A DNA stretch of 64,000 bases, taken from NCBI RefSeq assembly GCF_014646195.1, contig NZ_BMMZ01000006.1, positions 62,001 to 126,000 on the forward strand, in the 5' to 3' direction. Positions 8,226-19,609 of this stretch are shown piece by piece. Made by a program: the position numbers and the translations under genes. This stretch comes from Microlunatus endophyticus (GTDB lineage Bacteria > Actinomycetota > Actinomycetes > Propionibacteriales > Propionibacteriaceae). How positions within the stretch are numbered: the stretch's first letter is position 1; the number at the start of each line of letters is the position of its first letter. The notes beneath the pieces are model-generated. The model did no database searches, was not told the DNA's origin, and saw only the letters and a list, made by a program, of their open reading frames with translations.

Positions 8226-10559
8226 TCAAAGGGTCGTACGGACCTCGTGGGCGGCCGCGACCAGATTGGCCAGGCTCTCCCTGACCTCCGGGTAGTCGCG
8301 GGTCTTGAGCCCGCAGTCCGGATTGACCCAGATCCGGCCGCCGAAAGAGGCCGTCGCGGCGCGCAGGTGATCAATGATCTCCTCGGTCGGCGGCACCCGG
8401 GGCGAGTGGATGTCCCAGACTCCCGGGCCGACTTCGTTGGGATAGCCGGCCCGGGCAAGATCGGCGACGATCGCCATCTTGGACCGCGCTGCCTCGAGGC
8501 TGATCACGTCCGCGTCCATGGCGATGATCGCATCCAGGACGTCGCCGAATTCGGCGTAGCACATATGGGTGTGGACCTGGGTCCGGTCATCGACCCCTGC
8601 AGTTGTCAGCAGGAAGGCACGGACGGCCCAGTCCAGGTACTCTGCCCGGCCCGAACGTCGCAACGGAAGAGTTTCTCGGAGCGCGGGCTCGTCGACCTGA
8701 ATCACCGCGATGCCCGCAGCCTCAAGATCAGCCACCTCGTCGCGCAGAGCAAGCGCAACCTGGGCGGCGGTGTCGGACTGAGGCTGGTCATCGCGGACGA
8801 ACGACCAGGCCAGCATGGTCACCGGACCGGTCAGCATTCCCTTCACCGGTCTGTCGGTCAGGCTCTGGGCGTACGTCGCCCACCCGACCGTCATCGGCGC
8901 CGGTCTCCAGACGTCGCCGACGATGATCGGCGGGCGCACGTAGCGGGTCCCGTAGGACTGCACCCAACCCTGCTGGGTGGAAAGGAAACCGTCGAGCTGT
9001 TCGGCGAAGTACTGCACCATGTCGTTGCGCTCGGGCTCGCCGTGCACCAGCACGTCGAGTCCCAGCCGCTCCTGTTCGGCGACCACCTCGGCGATCTCGC
9101 TCCGCATCGCCTCGTCGTACTGTTCGGTGCTGATCTCCCGGCGACGCAACGCGGCCCGGGCGCGCCGGAGTGCGCTGGTCTGCGGGAAAGAGCCGATGGT
9201 GGTGGTCGGAAGCTCCGGCAGCCGCAGCCTTTCGCGTTGCGCCGGACGACGTTGGGAATAGCCCGAGGACCGGCGGCAGTCATCGTCGACGATCGCCGCG
9301 ACCCGGTTGCGGACGGCAGGCACTCCGACGATGGGTGACGCCGCCCGGGCTGTGCGGTGGGCGGCGTTGCGGGACAGCTCAGCGGCGATCGCGGGACGGC
9401 CGCCGACCAGGCCGCGGCGCAGGGTCGTCACCTCGGTGATCTTCTGTCGGGCGAAGGCGAACCAGCCGTCGAAAGCCGGATCGAGGTCGCGCTCCAATGC
9501 GACGTCGAGGGGCACGTGCAGTAACGAGCAGGACGTGCCGACGTCGACCTGATCGGCCAGCCCGGCCAACTCCTCGAGGATCGACAGGGTGGCATCAAGA
9601 TCACCGGCCCAGATGTTGCGTCCGTCCACGACACCGGCGATCAGCCGCTTGCCCGGCAGCCCACCGAGCCGCACAAGATCATCACGGTTGGCCGCCGCCG
9701 GTCCGGTGACGTCGACCGCCAGGCCCTCCACCGGCAGCCCGGCCAGCACCGGCAGTGCCTCGCCCAGCCGGTCGAAGTAGGACGCGATGATGATCTTCGG
9801 CCGATCCTCGACCGCCGCCAGCGTCCGATAGGCGTTCCCGACAAGCTCCAGAATCTTCTGCGGTTGGTCGAGAACCAATGACGGCTCGTCGAATTGGACC
9901 CAGTCCGCTCCGGCCTCGGCGAGCAGGGTCAGCAGTCGGCCGTACAGCGGAATGATCTTGTCCAACAGGTCGATCGGTCGGAAACCCTCTGGCGCATCGG
10001 CGGTCGGCTTGGCCAGCAGCAGGTAGCTGATCGGTCCGACGATGACAGGGCGGGTTCGCCAGCCGGCCGCCAGTGCCTCGGCGAACTCCGTCAGCGGTTT
10101 GGTCGGGTCAAGATCGAATACGGTGTCCGGTGCCAGCTCCGGCACCAGGTAGTGGTAGTTCGTGTCGAACCATTTGGTCATCTCCAACGGCTCGGCCGAC
10201 GCAGTTCCGCGGGCCATCGCGAAGTAGCGGTCCAGCCGGCTGCCGGCGGTCGACACGTCCGGTACCGCGGCTCGGTGGCGTTCGGGTATGGCACCGAGCA
10301 GCCAGCTGGTGTCCAGGACATGGTCGTAGAGCGAGAAATCGTTGCTGGGCAGTTCATCGAGCCCGGCAGCCGCCAACTCGGCCCATCGCGACAGCCGCAG
10401 CTGCCGGCACGTGTCGAGCAGCCCGGCGGCACCCATCCGGCAGGCCCAGTAGCCCTCGGTCGCTTTCTTCAATTCCCGGTTCGCGCCCTGCCGCGGATAG
10501 CCGGCGACGGTGGACCCGGTGCGGCCGGTGCTCGGCCGGGCAGCATTCAGTACGGTCAT
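8226..10559 (-). CDS. metE: Cobalamin-independent methionine synthase
   Basis: 777 residues. It transfers the methyl group of 5-methyltetrahydropteroyltri-L-glutamate to homocysteine, the last step of methionine synthesis without B12. Zinc-binding residues are visible in the C-terminal barrel: H665 and C667 (HMCYAEFGD) and C749 (NPDCGLK). The N-terminal barrel begins with GYPRQGANRELKKA, the folate-site signature. I chose ATG 10559 because GAAGGAGA lies 6 nt before it. The transcript starts behind a second cobalamin riboswitch (10605-10845). It is convergent with nrdB, with 22 bp between the stops. Confidence 0.97.
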   Translation of the reverse strand: MTVLNAARPSTGRTGSTVAGYPRQGANRELKKATEGYWACRMGAAGLLDTCRQLRLSRWAELAAAGLDELPSNDFSLYDHVLDTSWLLGAIPERHRAAVPDVSTAGSRLDRYFAMARGTASAEPLEMTKWFDTNYHYLVPELAPDTVFDLDPTKPLTEFAEALAAGWRTRPVIVGPISYLLLAKPTADAPEGFRPIDLLDKIIPLYGRLLTLLAEAGADWVQFDEPSLVLDQPQKILELVGNAYRTLAAVEDRPKIIIASYFDRLGEALPVLAGLPVEGLAVDVTGPAAANRDDLVRLGGLPGKRLIAGVVDGRNIWAGDLDATLSILEELAGLADQVDVGTSCSLLHVPLDVALERDLDPAFDGWFAFARQKITEVTTLRRGLVGGRPAIAAELSRNAAHRTARAASPIVGVPAVRNRVAAIVDDDCRRSSGYSQRRPAQRERLRLPELPTTTIGSFPQTSALRRARAALRRREISTEQYDEAMRSEIAEVVAEQERLGLDVLVHGEPERNDMVQYFAEQLDGFLSTQQGWVQSYGTRYVRPPIIVGDVWRPAPMTVGWATYAQSLTDRPVKGMLTGPVTMLAWSFVRDDQPQSDTAAQVALALRDEVADLEAAGIAVIQVDEPALRETLPLRRSGRAEYLDWAVRAFLLTTAGVDDRTQVHTHMCYAEFGDVLDAIIAMDADVISLEAARSKMAIVADLARAGYPNEVGPGVWDIHSPRVPPTEEIIDHLRAATASFGGRIWVNPDCGLKTRDYPEVRESLANLVAAAHEVRTTL

Positions 10560-10604
10560 GGTCTCTCCTTCGCGAGTCCCATTCGTGGTCCGGCCCGCAC
10601 TCGC

Positions 10605-10845
10605 GGACCGCACAGCGGGCAGGTATTCGGACTCGCGGACCCGGCCGGCACGAATGCCGGCCCACCTAGTGGCCGTCGCTTCCCAGGTCTTGGACCCAGT
10701 GCTGATCTGCCCGGCGACCGATGACGGACGCTGGGACAGGACGGCGGTCGTTTCCGCTTACCGCTGCGGGGCAGTCCCGGATTCTCACCGGGTTCCCTGT
10801 TGCCTCACCGCGACCGCCCTCAAGCGACCGGGTGAACCTGCTGCA
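10605..10845 (-). promoter_or_regulatory. Cobalamin riboswitch upstream of metE
   Basis: Read on the minus strand the region contains GGCAACAGGGAACCCGGTG, CCGGGACTGCCCCGCAGCGG and the 3' element GAGTCCGAATACCTGCCC (about 10615-10632). These are the same conserved blocks as in the nrd switch. It ends about 50 nt before the metE start codon. With B12 present, metE expression should fall and the cobalamin-dependent MetH (not in this window) would take over. Outer boundaries are approximate. The remainder of the 10560-10952 gap holds no gene that I can see. Confidence 0.95.
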
Positions 10846-10952
10846 CCATCGACCTTACTAATTCACCAGCGACCGGCGGTCCACTTTCCGCGCTGTGGCC
10901 ACCTCTGCGGCGCGTTCTTCCACCACGCTGTTCGATCATGCGGGTCGGCTGC

Positions 10953-11843
10953 TCAGGCGACCTCGAAGGACGTCCTGGCCAGTCCCATCCAGTAGCCGTC
11001 GATCACCGGAGTGATCCTGGCGTCGGAGTGGCTTGCGGCGCCGAGGGTGATGAACAGCGGGATGAAATGATCAACTGACGGGTGTGCGTACGGCATCCCG
11101 GGCGCCGTCGAGCGGTAGTCGCACAGTGTCTCGACGTCACCGCGTCCCAGCGCCTCGGTCGCCCAGTGGTCGAATTCCTGCGACCAGCTCGGCAGCTCTT
11201 CGCCGAGGATGATCTTCTGGGTCAGGAAGGGCAGTCCGTGGGTCATGAATCCGGATCCGATGATCAACACGCCATGATCACGAAGCGTCTGCAGCCGACG
11301 TCCCAGCTCCAGCAGAGTAGCCGGATCCTCGGTCGGCAGGCTCAACTGCAGGACCGGCACGTCGGCATTGGGATACATCGCCATCAGCGGCACCCATGCC
11401 CCATGATCAAGACCGCGGTCCAGGTGTTCGTGGGGTTGCTGGCCGGCAGGGAGCACGGAGCGTACGAGGCTGGCCAGGGCGGTCGCGTCAGGCGTGTCAT
11501 AGCGCAGCGTGTAGTAGCGCGGGGCGAATCCTCCGAAGTCGTAGACCGGGGTGGTCGAGGCCGCCGGACTGGACAGCGCCAGGGGCGCGGATTCCCAATG
11601 TGCACTGCCAATCAGAATCGCGAACGGTTGCGGCAGCCGCTGCGCCCACTCGAAGAGCCGGTGCAGCCAGTCGGCATCGTCGAGCAGGGGCGGTGCGCCG
11701 TGGCTGATGAACAGTGCCGGCATCCGGCCGTCCGTCGGTGTCCAGGGTTGGCGCGCCGCAGCACGCTTCCGTGCCGGTCCGGCGAAGGCGTCGTACGCTC
11801 CTGCCGGAATCTCCGGTTGGAAGATCGAACCCAATCCCATCAC
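10953..11843 (-). CDS. Class III extradiol ring-cleavage dioxygenase, DODA type (LigB superfamily)
   Basis: 296 residues. Four histidines lie in the contexts expected for the 4,5-DOPA dioxygenase group: LFISHGAPP, IGSAHWES, RGLDHGAWVPL and HPSVDHFIPLF. The family binds a single divalent metal and opens catechol-type rings, though many bacterial members have no known substrate. The N-terminal 40 residues before MPALFISHG are poorly conserved, and an ATG at that MPAL may be the real start. It is transcribed divergently from a MarR regulator (12000) with a palindrome between them, an arrangement common for this family. Confidence 0.85.
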   Translation of the reverse strand: MMGLGSIFQPEIPAGAYDAFAGPARKRAAARQPWTPTDGRMPALFISHGAPPLLDDADWLHRLFEWAQRLPQPFAILIGSAHWESAPLALSSPAASTTPVYDFGGFAPRYYTLRYDTPDATALASLVRSVLPAGQQPHEHLDRGLDHGAWVPLMAMYPNADVPVLQLSLPTEDPATLLELGRRLQTLRDHGVLIIGSGFMTHGLPFLTQKIILGEELPSWSQEFDHWATEALGRGDVETLCDYRSTAPGMPYAHPSVDHFIPLFITLGAASHSDARITPVIDGYWMGLARTSFEVA

Positions 11844-11883
11844 CTCACGGACGGCCGCTCCCCTGAGACGGAGCAGATATTGC

Positions 11884-11895
11884 CTGACTCGTCAG
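11884..11895. promoter_or_regulatory. CTGAC-TC-GTCAG palindrome between the dioxygenase and marR genes
   Basis: A perfect inverted repeat, CTGAC/GTCAG with a 2-bp centre, sits in the 156-bp divergent intergenic region, 41 bp from the dioxygenase start. MarR-family proteins usually bind such dyads and repress both divergent genes. That this is the operator is an inference from position. Confidence 0.4.
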
Positions 11896-11999
11896 ACATT
11901 CTACCCGTGCATCGACCGGCGCGAGATCGTATCCCGAAGGCCGGCGACCCGGGCCCGGCTGACGGGATCGGGACGACAGAACTGGCAAGATGGTGCTCC

Positions 12000-12494
12000 G
12001 TGACCGACGAAGAGCCGGCCGGCTGCGACATCAACCACCCGCTGATCACCCTGACCGGGCTGCTGATCGAGGCCGAGTCGGCGCTGCTGGCCCGGATCAA
12101 CAGCACCCTCCGATCGGCGGGCATCGCAACGGACGCCTTCGAAGTGCTGCTCCGGCTCTCCCGGTCCCCCGGCGGCCGGTTGCGGATGTCGGCACTGAGC
12201 CGGCAGCTGACGATCACCACGGGCGGGGCAACCCGGATGATGGAGCGGCTCGAGCGGGACGGATTGGTCCGGCGAGTGCCTGGCACCGCCGACCGCAGGG
12301 TGGTCTTCGCCGAGGTCACCGAGACCGGTCGGCTCGAGCTGCAGCGGGTGATCGAGGTCCACGTACGCGACCTGATCGACGTCTTCACCGTACGGCTCGA
12401 GCCGGACGAGGTCGCCGCACTGGAACGCGGATTGCGGGCCTTGCGCGACAGCCTCACCCCTGCTGATCCAGCTGAAGACGACCCGCCGGAGTGA
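12000..12494 (+). CDS. MarR-family transcriptional regulator
   Basis: 164 residues with the winged-helix core of the family: LRMSALSRQLTITTGGATRMMERLERDGLV is the recognition region, of which GGATRMMERLERDGLV is diagnostic, followed by the wing TADRRVVFAEVTETGR. The start is GTG 12000; there is no good Shine-Dalgarno site, so initiation could be leaderless or a little upstream. It probably senses a small aromatic ligand and controls the divergent dioxygenase gene. Its stop lies only 4 bp from the end of the convergent mannosyltransferase gene. Confidence 0.88.
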   Translation: MTDEEPAGCDINHPLITLTGLLIEAESALLARINSTLRSAGIATDAFEVLLRLSRSPGGRLRMSALSRQLTITTGGATRMMERLERDGLVRRVPGTADRRVVFAEVTETGRLELQRVIEVHVRDLIDVFTVRLEPDEVAALERGLRALRDSLTPADPAEDDPPE

Positions 12495-12498
12495 CCCG

Positions 12499-13254
12499 TC
12501 AGCCGGGCAGAGCAGGGCGGCGCCGGTGGCCGAGAAGGAGCCGCCACGGCATCAGCGCCGATTCGATCTGGACGCCCAGCGTCATTTTGGAACTGCCCTC
12601 GTTGCGCTCCTCGAACCGGATCGGCGTCTCGACGATGCGGATACCGGCGCGGACGGTCCGATAGTTCATCTCGACCTGGAACGCGTAGCCGTTGCTGCGG
12701 ATCGAGGACACCTCGATCGCCCGCAGAGTTTCGGCGCGCCAGGCCTTGAAGCCGGCGGTCGCATCCTTCACATGCAGCCGCAGGATCGTGTTGACATAGG
12801 CATTGGCCCAGGCCGAGAGCAGCCTGCGGTGCCAGGCCCACTCGCCTGCCGCCGACCCCCCGGCGATGTAGCGGGAGCCGATCACGACCCCCGCGTCGGT
12901 GGTCTGCAGCAATCGCAGCATCTCGGGTATCACGGCTGCCGGGTGGGACAGATCGGCATCTATCTGGACCACCACATCGGCGCCCTCGGCCAGGGCGCGG
13001 GAGATACCGGCGACATAAGCGCGGCCGAGTCCGTCCTTCTCGGTCCGGTGCAACACCGCGACCTGGTCGGGGGACCGGGCTGCCAGCTCGTCGGCCACCA
13101 GACCGGTCCCGTCAGGCGAGTTGTCGTCGACGACCAGCAGCTGCAGATTCGCGATACCGACTCCGGCCAGCAGGTCTGCCAGGATCGGCAGATTCTCGCG
13201 CTCGTTGTATGTCGGGGTGACCACCACGACACGCGGGGCGGGCGGCACGTTCAC
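12499..13254 (-). CDS. ppm1: Polyprenol monophosphomannose synthase (GT2 glycosyltransferase)
   Basis: 251 residues. It transfers mannose from GDP-mannose to polyprenol phosphate, providing the lipid-linked mannose donor for cell-envelope glycans and protein mannosylation. The GT2 landmarks are PTYNERENLP near the N-terminus, VVDDNSPDGT, and the metal-binding QIDADLSH. The DATAGFKAWR segment is characteristic of dolichol/polyprenol-phosphate mannosyltransferases. The start is GTG 13254 with GAGGAG upstream. No lnt-like acyltransferase is fused or adjacent, unlike the arrangement in some mycobacteria. Confidence 0.92.
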   Translation of the reverse strand: MNVPPAPRVVVVTPTYNERENLPILADLLAGVGIANLQLLVVDDNSPDGTGLVADELAARSPDQVAVLHRTEKDGLGRAYVAGISRALAEGADVVVQIDADLSHPAAVIPEMLRLLQTTDAGVVIGSRYIAGGSAAGEWAWHRRLLSAWANAYVNTILRLHVKDATAGFKAWRAETLRAIEVSSIRSNGYAFQVEMNYRTVRAGIRIVETPIRFEERNEGSSKMTLGVQIESALMPWRLLLGHRRRPALPG

Positions 13255-13428
13255 TCAGTTCTCCTCAATCCGGACCGGCGCAGTCGAAGGTTCATCGTTA
13301 CAGGTGCCGGCCCGGTTGGAAAAACCCGGCACGCGGCTGCGGCATTCTTCTACCGCTATCCACAGATATCGGCCTACGGGCTGGCATCGGTCCCCTTCCG
13401 CCGGCTGCCTGGGTGAGAGTTGTCTGTC

Positions 13429-14004
13429 ATGACAGCCCAGCAGGGAATCGTCGGCCGAGCAATGGTACGGCTCCGTCCGGTTCCGATCTCGGCACCGGCA
13501 GCCGAGCGGTGGCCGGGCGTCCGGATCCGCCGCCCGATCCCGACCGACCAGCCGCCGTTGCCGTGGTCGGCCGAGGACGATCGGACCTCCGATCAGCTCA
13601 CCGGCCGACTGACCCGGGCGGGCACCGTCCGGATCGTCCGATTCGGCGACAGCTGGGCCGGACCGCTGGCCGCCGGACTGCCCGATCCCGGGCCGTGGTC
13701 GGTCAGCCTCGCCGTCGGTCTGGCCGAGGCGTTACGCGGCGCCAGGCCGAGGGCGCAACTCAACCGCTGGCTCACCGACCCGGCACTGGCGCAACTGTCG
13801 GCCCACCCGACCCCGCGCACCCGCAGCCGTACGCCGCCGGTGCTGCAATCGGTGCACCTGCAGCGCTGCGCGCCGGGGATCGTCGAGGCGGTGGCGCTGT
13901 TCATCGAGTCCGGATCCGGTGTGTCGGCGCTGGCCTTCCGATTGGAGGCGCGCACCGACCGGTGGTCCTGTACGGCGGTGGAGACCCGTCCGACGATCCG
14001 ATGA
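13429..14004 (+). CDS. Rv3235-family actinobacterial protein
   Basis: 191 residues. The C-terminal two thirds match the Rv3235 pattern: VSLAVGLAEALRGARPRAQL, LNRWLTDPALAQL, an internal VLQSVHLQRCAPGIVEAVA and a final LEARTDRWSCTAVE. The N-terminus is Pro-rich and probably disordered. The family is restricted to actinobacteria, sits close to secA in mycobacteria as it does here, and has no established function. I chose ATG 13429; a TTG at 13420 is in frame. The 174-bp divergent gap before it (13255-13428) carries no other gene. Confidence 0.75.
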   Translation: MTAQQGIVGRAMVRLRPVPISAPAAERWPGVRIRRPIPTDQPPLPWSAEDDRTSDQLTGRLTRAGTVRIVRFGDSWAGPLAAGLPDPGPWSVSLAVGLAEALRGARPRAQLNRWLTDPALAQLSAHPTPRTRSRTPPVLQSVHLQRCAPGIVEAVALFIESGSGVSALAFRLEARTDRWSCTAVETRPTIR

Positions 14005-14026
14005 ATCCGTCCGGTGGCCGGGGCCC

Positions 14027-15040
14027 TCAGCCCTGGAGCATCAGCCAGGTGTGACCAGGGGCCAGCACGATCGACTTGCCGCTGGAGGTCTTGAGGGTCA
14101 TCGGGCCTGTCGTCGAGCTGCGCTGCCAGGTCCCGGTGATCTTGCGGCCGTGGGAGTAGACGACCACGGTGCCCTTGCCGACCGTGTCAGCGACGTAGGA
14201 CAGATGAGACGTCGTCTTGGTGTCCTTGTAGTAGTTCACCTTCAGGTCGACGATGTTGTCGATGGTGACCGGGGTGCCGTTCTGGTCGGTCTGGGCCTGC
14301 CCGTTCCAGGTGCCGCGGTAGTGGTTGCCGGCATAACTGAATCCGAACGTGTCGACTCCGATCGGAATCTTCACCGAAGGCGCGCCGGCGGCCGAATTCC
14401 ACTGCGAGCTCTTGCCGAACGCGAATCCGATCGACTGCTCTGTGCCGATTCCGGACTGCTTCCGGATCTGGTCGAGATCGACGAAGACGTTGTGCGGGGC
14501 CGGCCGGGAGTAGTCACGATCGCTGCGCTCGAGGGTGCGGATCGGTGAGTTCTGGAGCTGCTTCTGCACCTTGCGGTTGGCGCCGGAGTAGACCAGTCCG
14601 GGGTGCTTGCTGAACATCGGCAGCAGGTCGACGTCGGTGTTCCGTGCGCTGCGCACCGGACCGACGCGCTTGGGCCATTGGGTGTGATAGATGGCCAACA
14701 AGCGGGTGAGATTGCCCTCCACCCGCTCGGCGACGACCATGTCGGCCTGATAGAGCCCGGATTGGGGTCGGGCGGCCTGGACGTTGTCGATCTTTACGCC
14801 GATCACCGGCCCGTCGACCTTCTTGCCGCCACTGAGCGGATCGTAGGCAGCCGGCTTCGACTTCGGCGAGGGCGCCGGTGTGGCCGAGGTCGCCGATGGC
14901 GACGGCGTCGTCGGCTTCGGTGCGGGCGACTGCCCGGCGTTGTCGTGTCCCTTGCAGCCGGCCGCGGTCAGGCAGAGCACGATGCCCATCCCGATGGCGG
15001 CGACCCGCAGGCGCCGCGTCTTGAGTTCGCGTGCTGTCAC
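14027..15040 (-). CDS. DUF3048 domain lipoprotein (YerB-like)
   Basis: 337 residues. A signal peptide ends in the lipobox LTAAGC (Cys at about residue 29), so the protein should be anchored to the outer face of the membrane. A Pro/Ser/Ala-rich linker of about 40 residues follows, then the DUF3048 domain: GVKIDNVQAARPQSGLYQAD, then VEGNLTRLLAIYHTQ and VGPVRSARNTD are its hallmarks. The role of the family is unknown; Bacillus YerB is a homologue. The start is GTG 15040. It is convergent with the Rv3235-family gene and divergent from rpmG. Confidence 0.88.
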   Translation of the reverse strand: MTARELKTRRLRVAAIGMGIVLCLTAAGCKGHDNAGQSPAPKPTTPSPSATSATPAPSPKSKPAAYDPLSGGKKVDGPVIGVKIDNVQAARPQSGLYQADMVVAERVEGNLTRLLAIYHTQWPKRVGPVRSARNTDVDLLPMFSKHPGLVYSGANRKVQKQLQNSPIRTLERSDRDYSRPAPHNVFVDLDQIRKQSGIGTEQSIGFAFGKSSQWNSAAGAPSVKIPIGVDTFGFSYAGNHYRGTWNGQAQTDQNGTPVTIDNIVDLKVNYYKDTKTTSHLSYVADTVGKGTVVVYSHGRKITGTWQRSSTTGPMTLKTSSGKSIVLAPGHTWLMLQG

Positions 15041-15143
15041 GCGGGTGACCCTAACCGCCGGACCGACCTGTCGTGCAATCAGACACGCCCTCGGGGCCGG
15101 TCGGTCCGAGGGCGACGGCCGGTGGCGGGAATTTTCGCAGTCA

Positions 15144-15158
15144 TGAAAACGATTATCA
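15144..15158. promoter_or_regulatory. Zur box upstream of rpmG
   Basis: TGAAAACGATTATCA matches the actinobacterial Zur operator (consensus close to TGAAAATGATTTTCA) in 13 of 15 positions. It lies 55 bp before the L33 start codon. Zur with bound zinc would repress the gene, releasing it during zinc starvation. The match is seen directly; the regulation is inferred from the family. Confidence 0.75.
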
Positions 15159-15213
15159 CTGCCGAGTAGTTCGTCAACAGCGCTCCGGTCCGCGGACCGG
15201 GAAGGGAGTCACG

Positions 15214-15378
15214 ATGGCTCGCACCACACAACGCCCGGTGGTCAGACTGCGGTCGACGGCCAAGACCGGCACGACGTACCTGACCCGGAAGAACCGGCGC
15301 AACGACCCCGACCGGCTGGTGCTGCGCAAGTACGACCCGAAGGCCGGGCGGCACGTCGAATTCCGCGAGGACCGCTAG
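15214..15378 (+). CDS. rpmG: 50S ribosomal protein L33, zinc-independent (cysteine-free) form
   Basis: 54 residues, the normal L33 length. The typical [27 protein letters not shown] sequence is present but contains no cysteine, whereas zinc-binding L33 has two CxxC pairs. Cys-minus paralogues replace the zinc form on ribosomes when zinc is scarce, freeing zinc. The start is ATG 15214 after GGAAGGGAG. The Zur box 55 bp upstream fits this role. No partner genes of the zinc-sparing ribosomal set (rpmB, rpmE, rpsN, rpsR) are next to it. A CCGCCCGGGCGG palindrome follows the stop. Confidence 0.93.
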   Translation: MARTTQRPVVRLRSTAKTGTTYLTRKNRRNDPDRLVLRKYDPKAGRHVEFREDR

Positions 15379-15420
15379 TCCTCGCCGGCCCTCGCTCGGC
15401 GCCGCCCGGGCGGTGGCGGG

Positions 15421-16443
15421 TCAGCCGATCTTGACCGGCTCGCCGCCGCCGGCCGCCGACTCAACGGCGGCGTAGGTGAGCGCCAGCGTGGAGAGATTGT
15501 CCTGTCCCGAGTTGTCCGGCTGCCTGCCCTCGGCGACCGCCGTCACGAACTCGGTCAGGGTGCCGGCCCGATCGGTCCGCTCGACCTTCGGCAGCACCAG
15601 CTTCGTCCGCTGGTTGCCGCGCCGGATCCAGACCTCGTCGGCCTTCCAGCCGTCCCGCCCGTCGCCGCGGCTGGTCCAGGCGATCTCGCCGTTCTCGAAG
15701 TCCATCCGCCACTGCCCAGACCACGGCGTCGGGTCGCCGTGGCTGACCCAGCTGCCGCGGTAACTCAGTGTCACATCGTCGAAGTCGATCAAGGCCGTCC
15801 CCTCGGACGGACCGGTGAACAGCGACCACTCGGGATCCCAGGTCTGGCAGCTGATCCTGGTCGGGTTGCGTCCCAGAATCACGCGCATCAGGTCGAAATG
15901 GTGGATCGACATGTCCACCAGCAGCGGCTCGGCCAGGAAGTGATGCGGCCCGCGGACGCCGTTGGCCCCGGAGAATCGGCGGAAATCCAGTTCGACGGCG
16001 TGCAGAGCGCCCAGCTTGCCCTCGGCGACCAGCTTGCGGACGACCTGGGGCGCCGGGAAGAACCGGTAGTTCTGGCTGACCGCCAGCACGACCCCCTTGG
16101 ATGCGGCCAGGTCGACCAGTTCCGCGCCCTCGGCGACAGTGGGCGCGAACGGTTTCTCGACCATCACGTGCTTGCCGGCGTCGAGTGCTGCCCGGACGGC
16201 CGGTACGTGGCCGACCAGGCTTGCGGTGACCAGCACGGCGTCGGGGTCGGTGGCGGCGATCGCCTCTTCGGCCGTCTCGTAGGTCGCCTTCGGATCAGCG
16301 ATCCCGGCGGCGATGGCCGCCTGCCGGGAGTCCGGCGAGATGTCGGCACGTCCGACCACCTCGACCTGTGGGACCTGGGGAATCATCTCCTGGGCCCAGT
16401 TGCGGCCGAAGCCCCCGAGACCGACCTGCACAATGCGTACCAC
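15421..16443 (-). CDS. Gfo/Idh/MocA-family NAD(P)-dependent oxidoreductase
   Basis: 340 residues. The N-terminal Rossmann fold starts with VQVGLGGFGRNWA, and the family motif EKPFAPTVAEG contains the conserved Lys of EKP. The second domain carries DMSIHHFDLMRVI, where the catalytic-region His of the family is found. These enzymes oxidise or reduce sugars, inositols and similar polyols. The substrate is unknown. I chose GTG 16443 because GGAGGG lies exactly 7 nt before it; an ATG at 16458 overlaps that site. A direct repeat (CGTTGA-ACGTTGA, 16471-16483) lies upstream and could be an operator. Confidence 0.85.
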   Translation of the reverse strand: MVRIVQVGLGGFGRNWAQEMIPQVPQVEVVGRADISPDSRQAAIAAGIADPKATYETAEEAIAATDPDAVLVTASLVGHVPAVRAALDAGKHVMVEKPFAPTVAEGAELVDLAASKGVVLAVSQNYRFFPAPQVVRKLVAEGKLGALHAVELDFRRFSGANGVRGPHHFLAEPLLVDMSIHHFDLMRVILGRNPTRISCQTWDPEWSLFTGPSEGTALIDFDDVTLSYRGSWVSHGDPTPWSGQWRMDFENGEIAWTSRGDGRDGWKADEVWIRRGNQRTKLVLPKVERTDRAGTLTEFVTAVAEGRQPDNSGQDNLSTLALTYAAVESAAGGGEPVKIG

Positions 16444-16496
16444 TGACGTGCCCTCCATCGAAGATCATCGTTGAACGTTGATCATCCTCGCATGGC

Positions 16497-16524
16497 GGCC
16501 GGACCCGGCGCAGCGGGCCCGGCC
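16497..16524 (-). terminator. GC-rich hairpin after secA
   Basis: GGCCGGACCC and GGGCCCGGCC form a 10-bp stem with one A/C mismatch and an 8-nt loop, 12 bp beyond the secA stop codon. There is no U tract, as is usual for actinobacterial terminators. It separates secA from the downstream oxidoreductase gene on the same strand. Confidence 0.55.
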
Positions 16525-16535
16525 TTCCGGTCGGC

Positions 16536-19475
<2,940 letters not shown>

Positions 19476-19609
19476 GAGTTTGCTCTTCTTCCCTCAGTAC
19501 GGCGTGCACAGCTCCAGGACCCATGAAAGTCCGCCATTCATGCTAGGCCATGGGGTGTAACCGACCCCCATTCGCAGCCCGGCCCGCCGGCCGTGCCAGC
19601 ATCCCGGGC

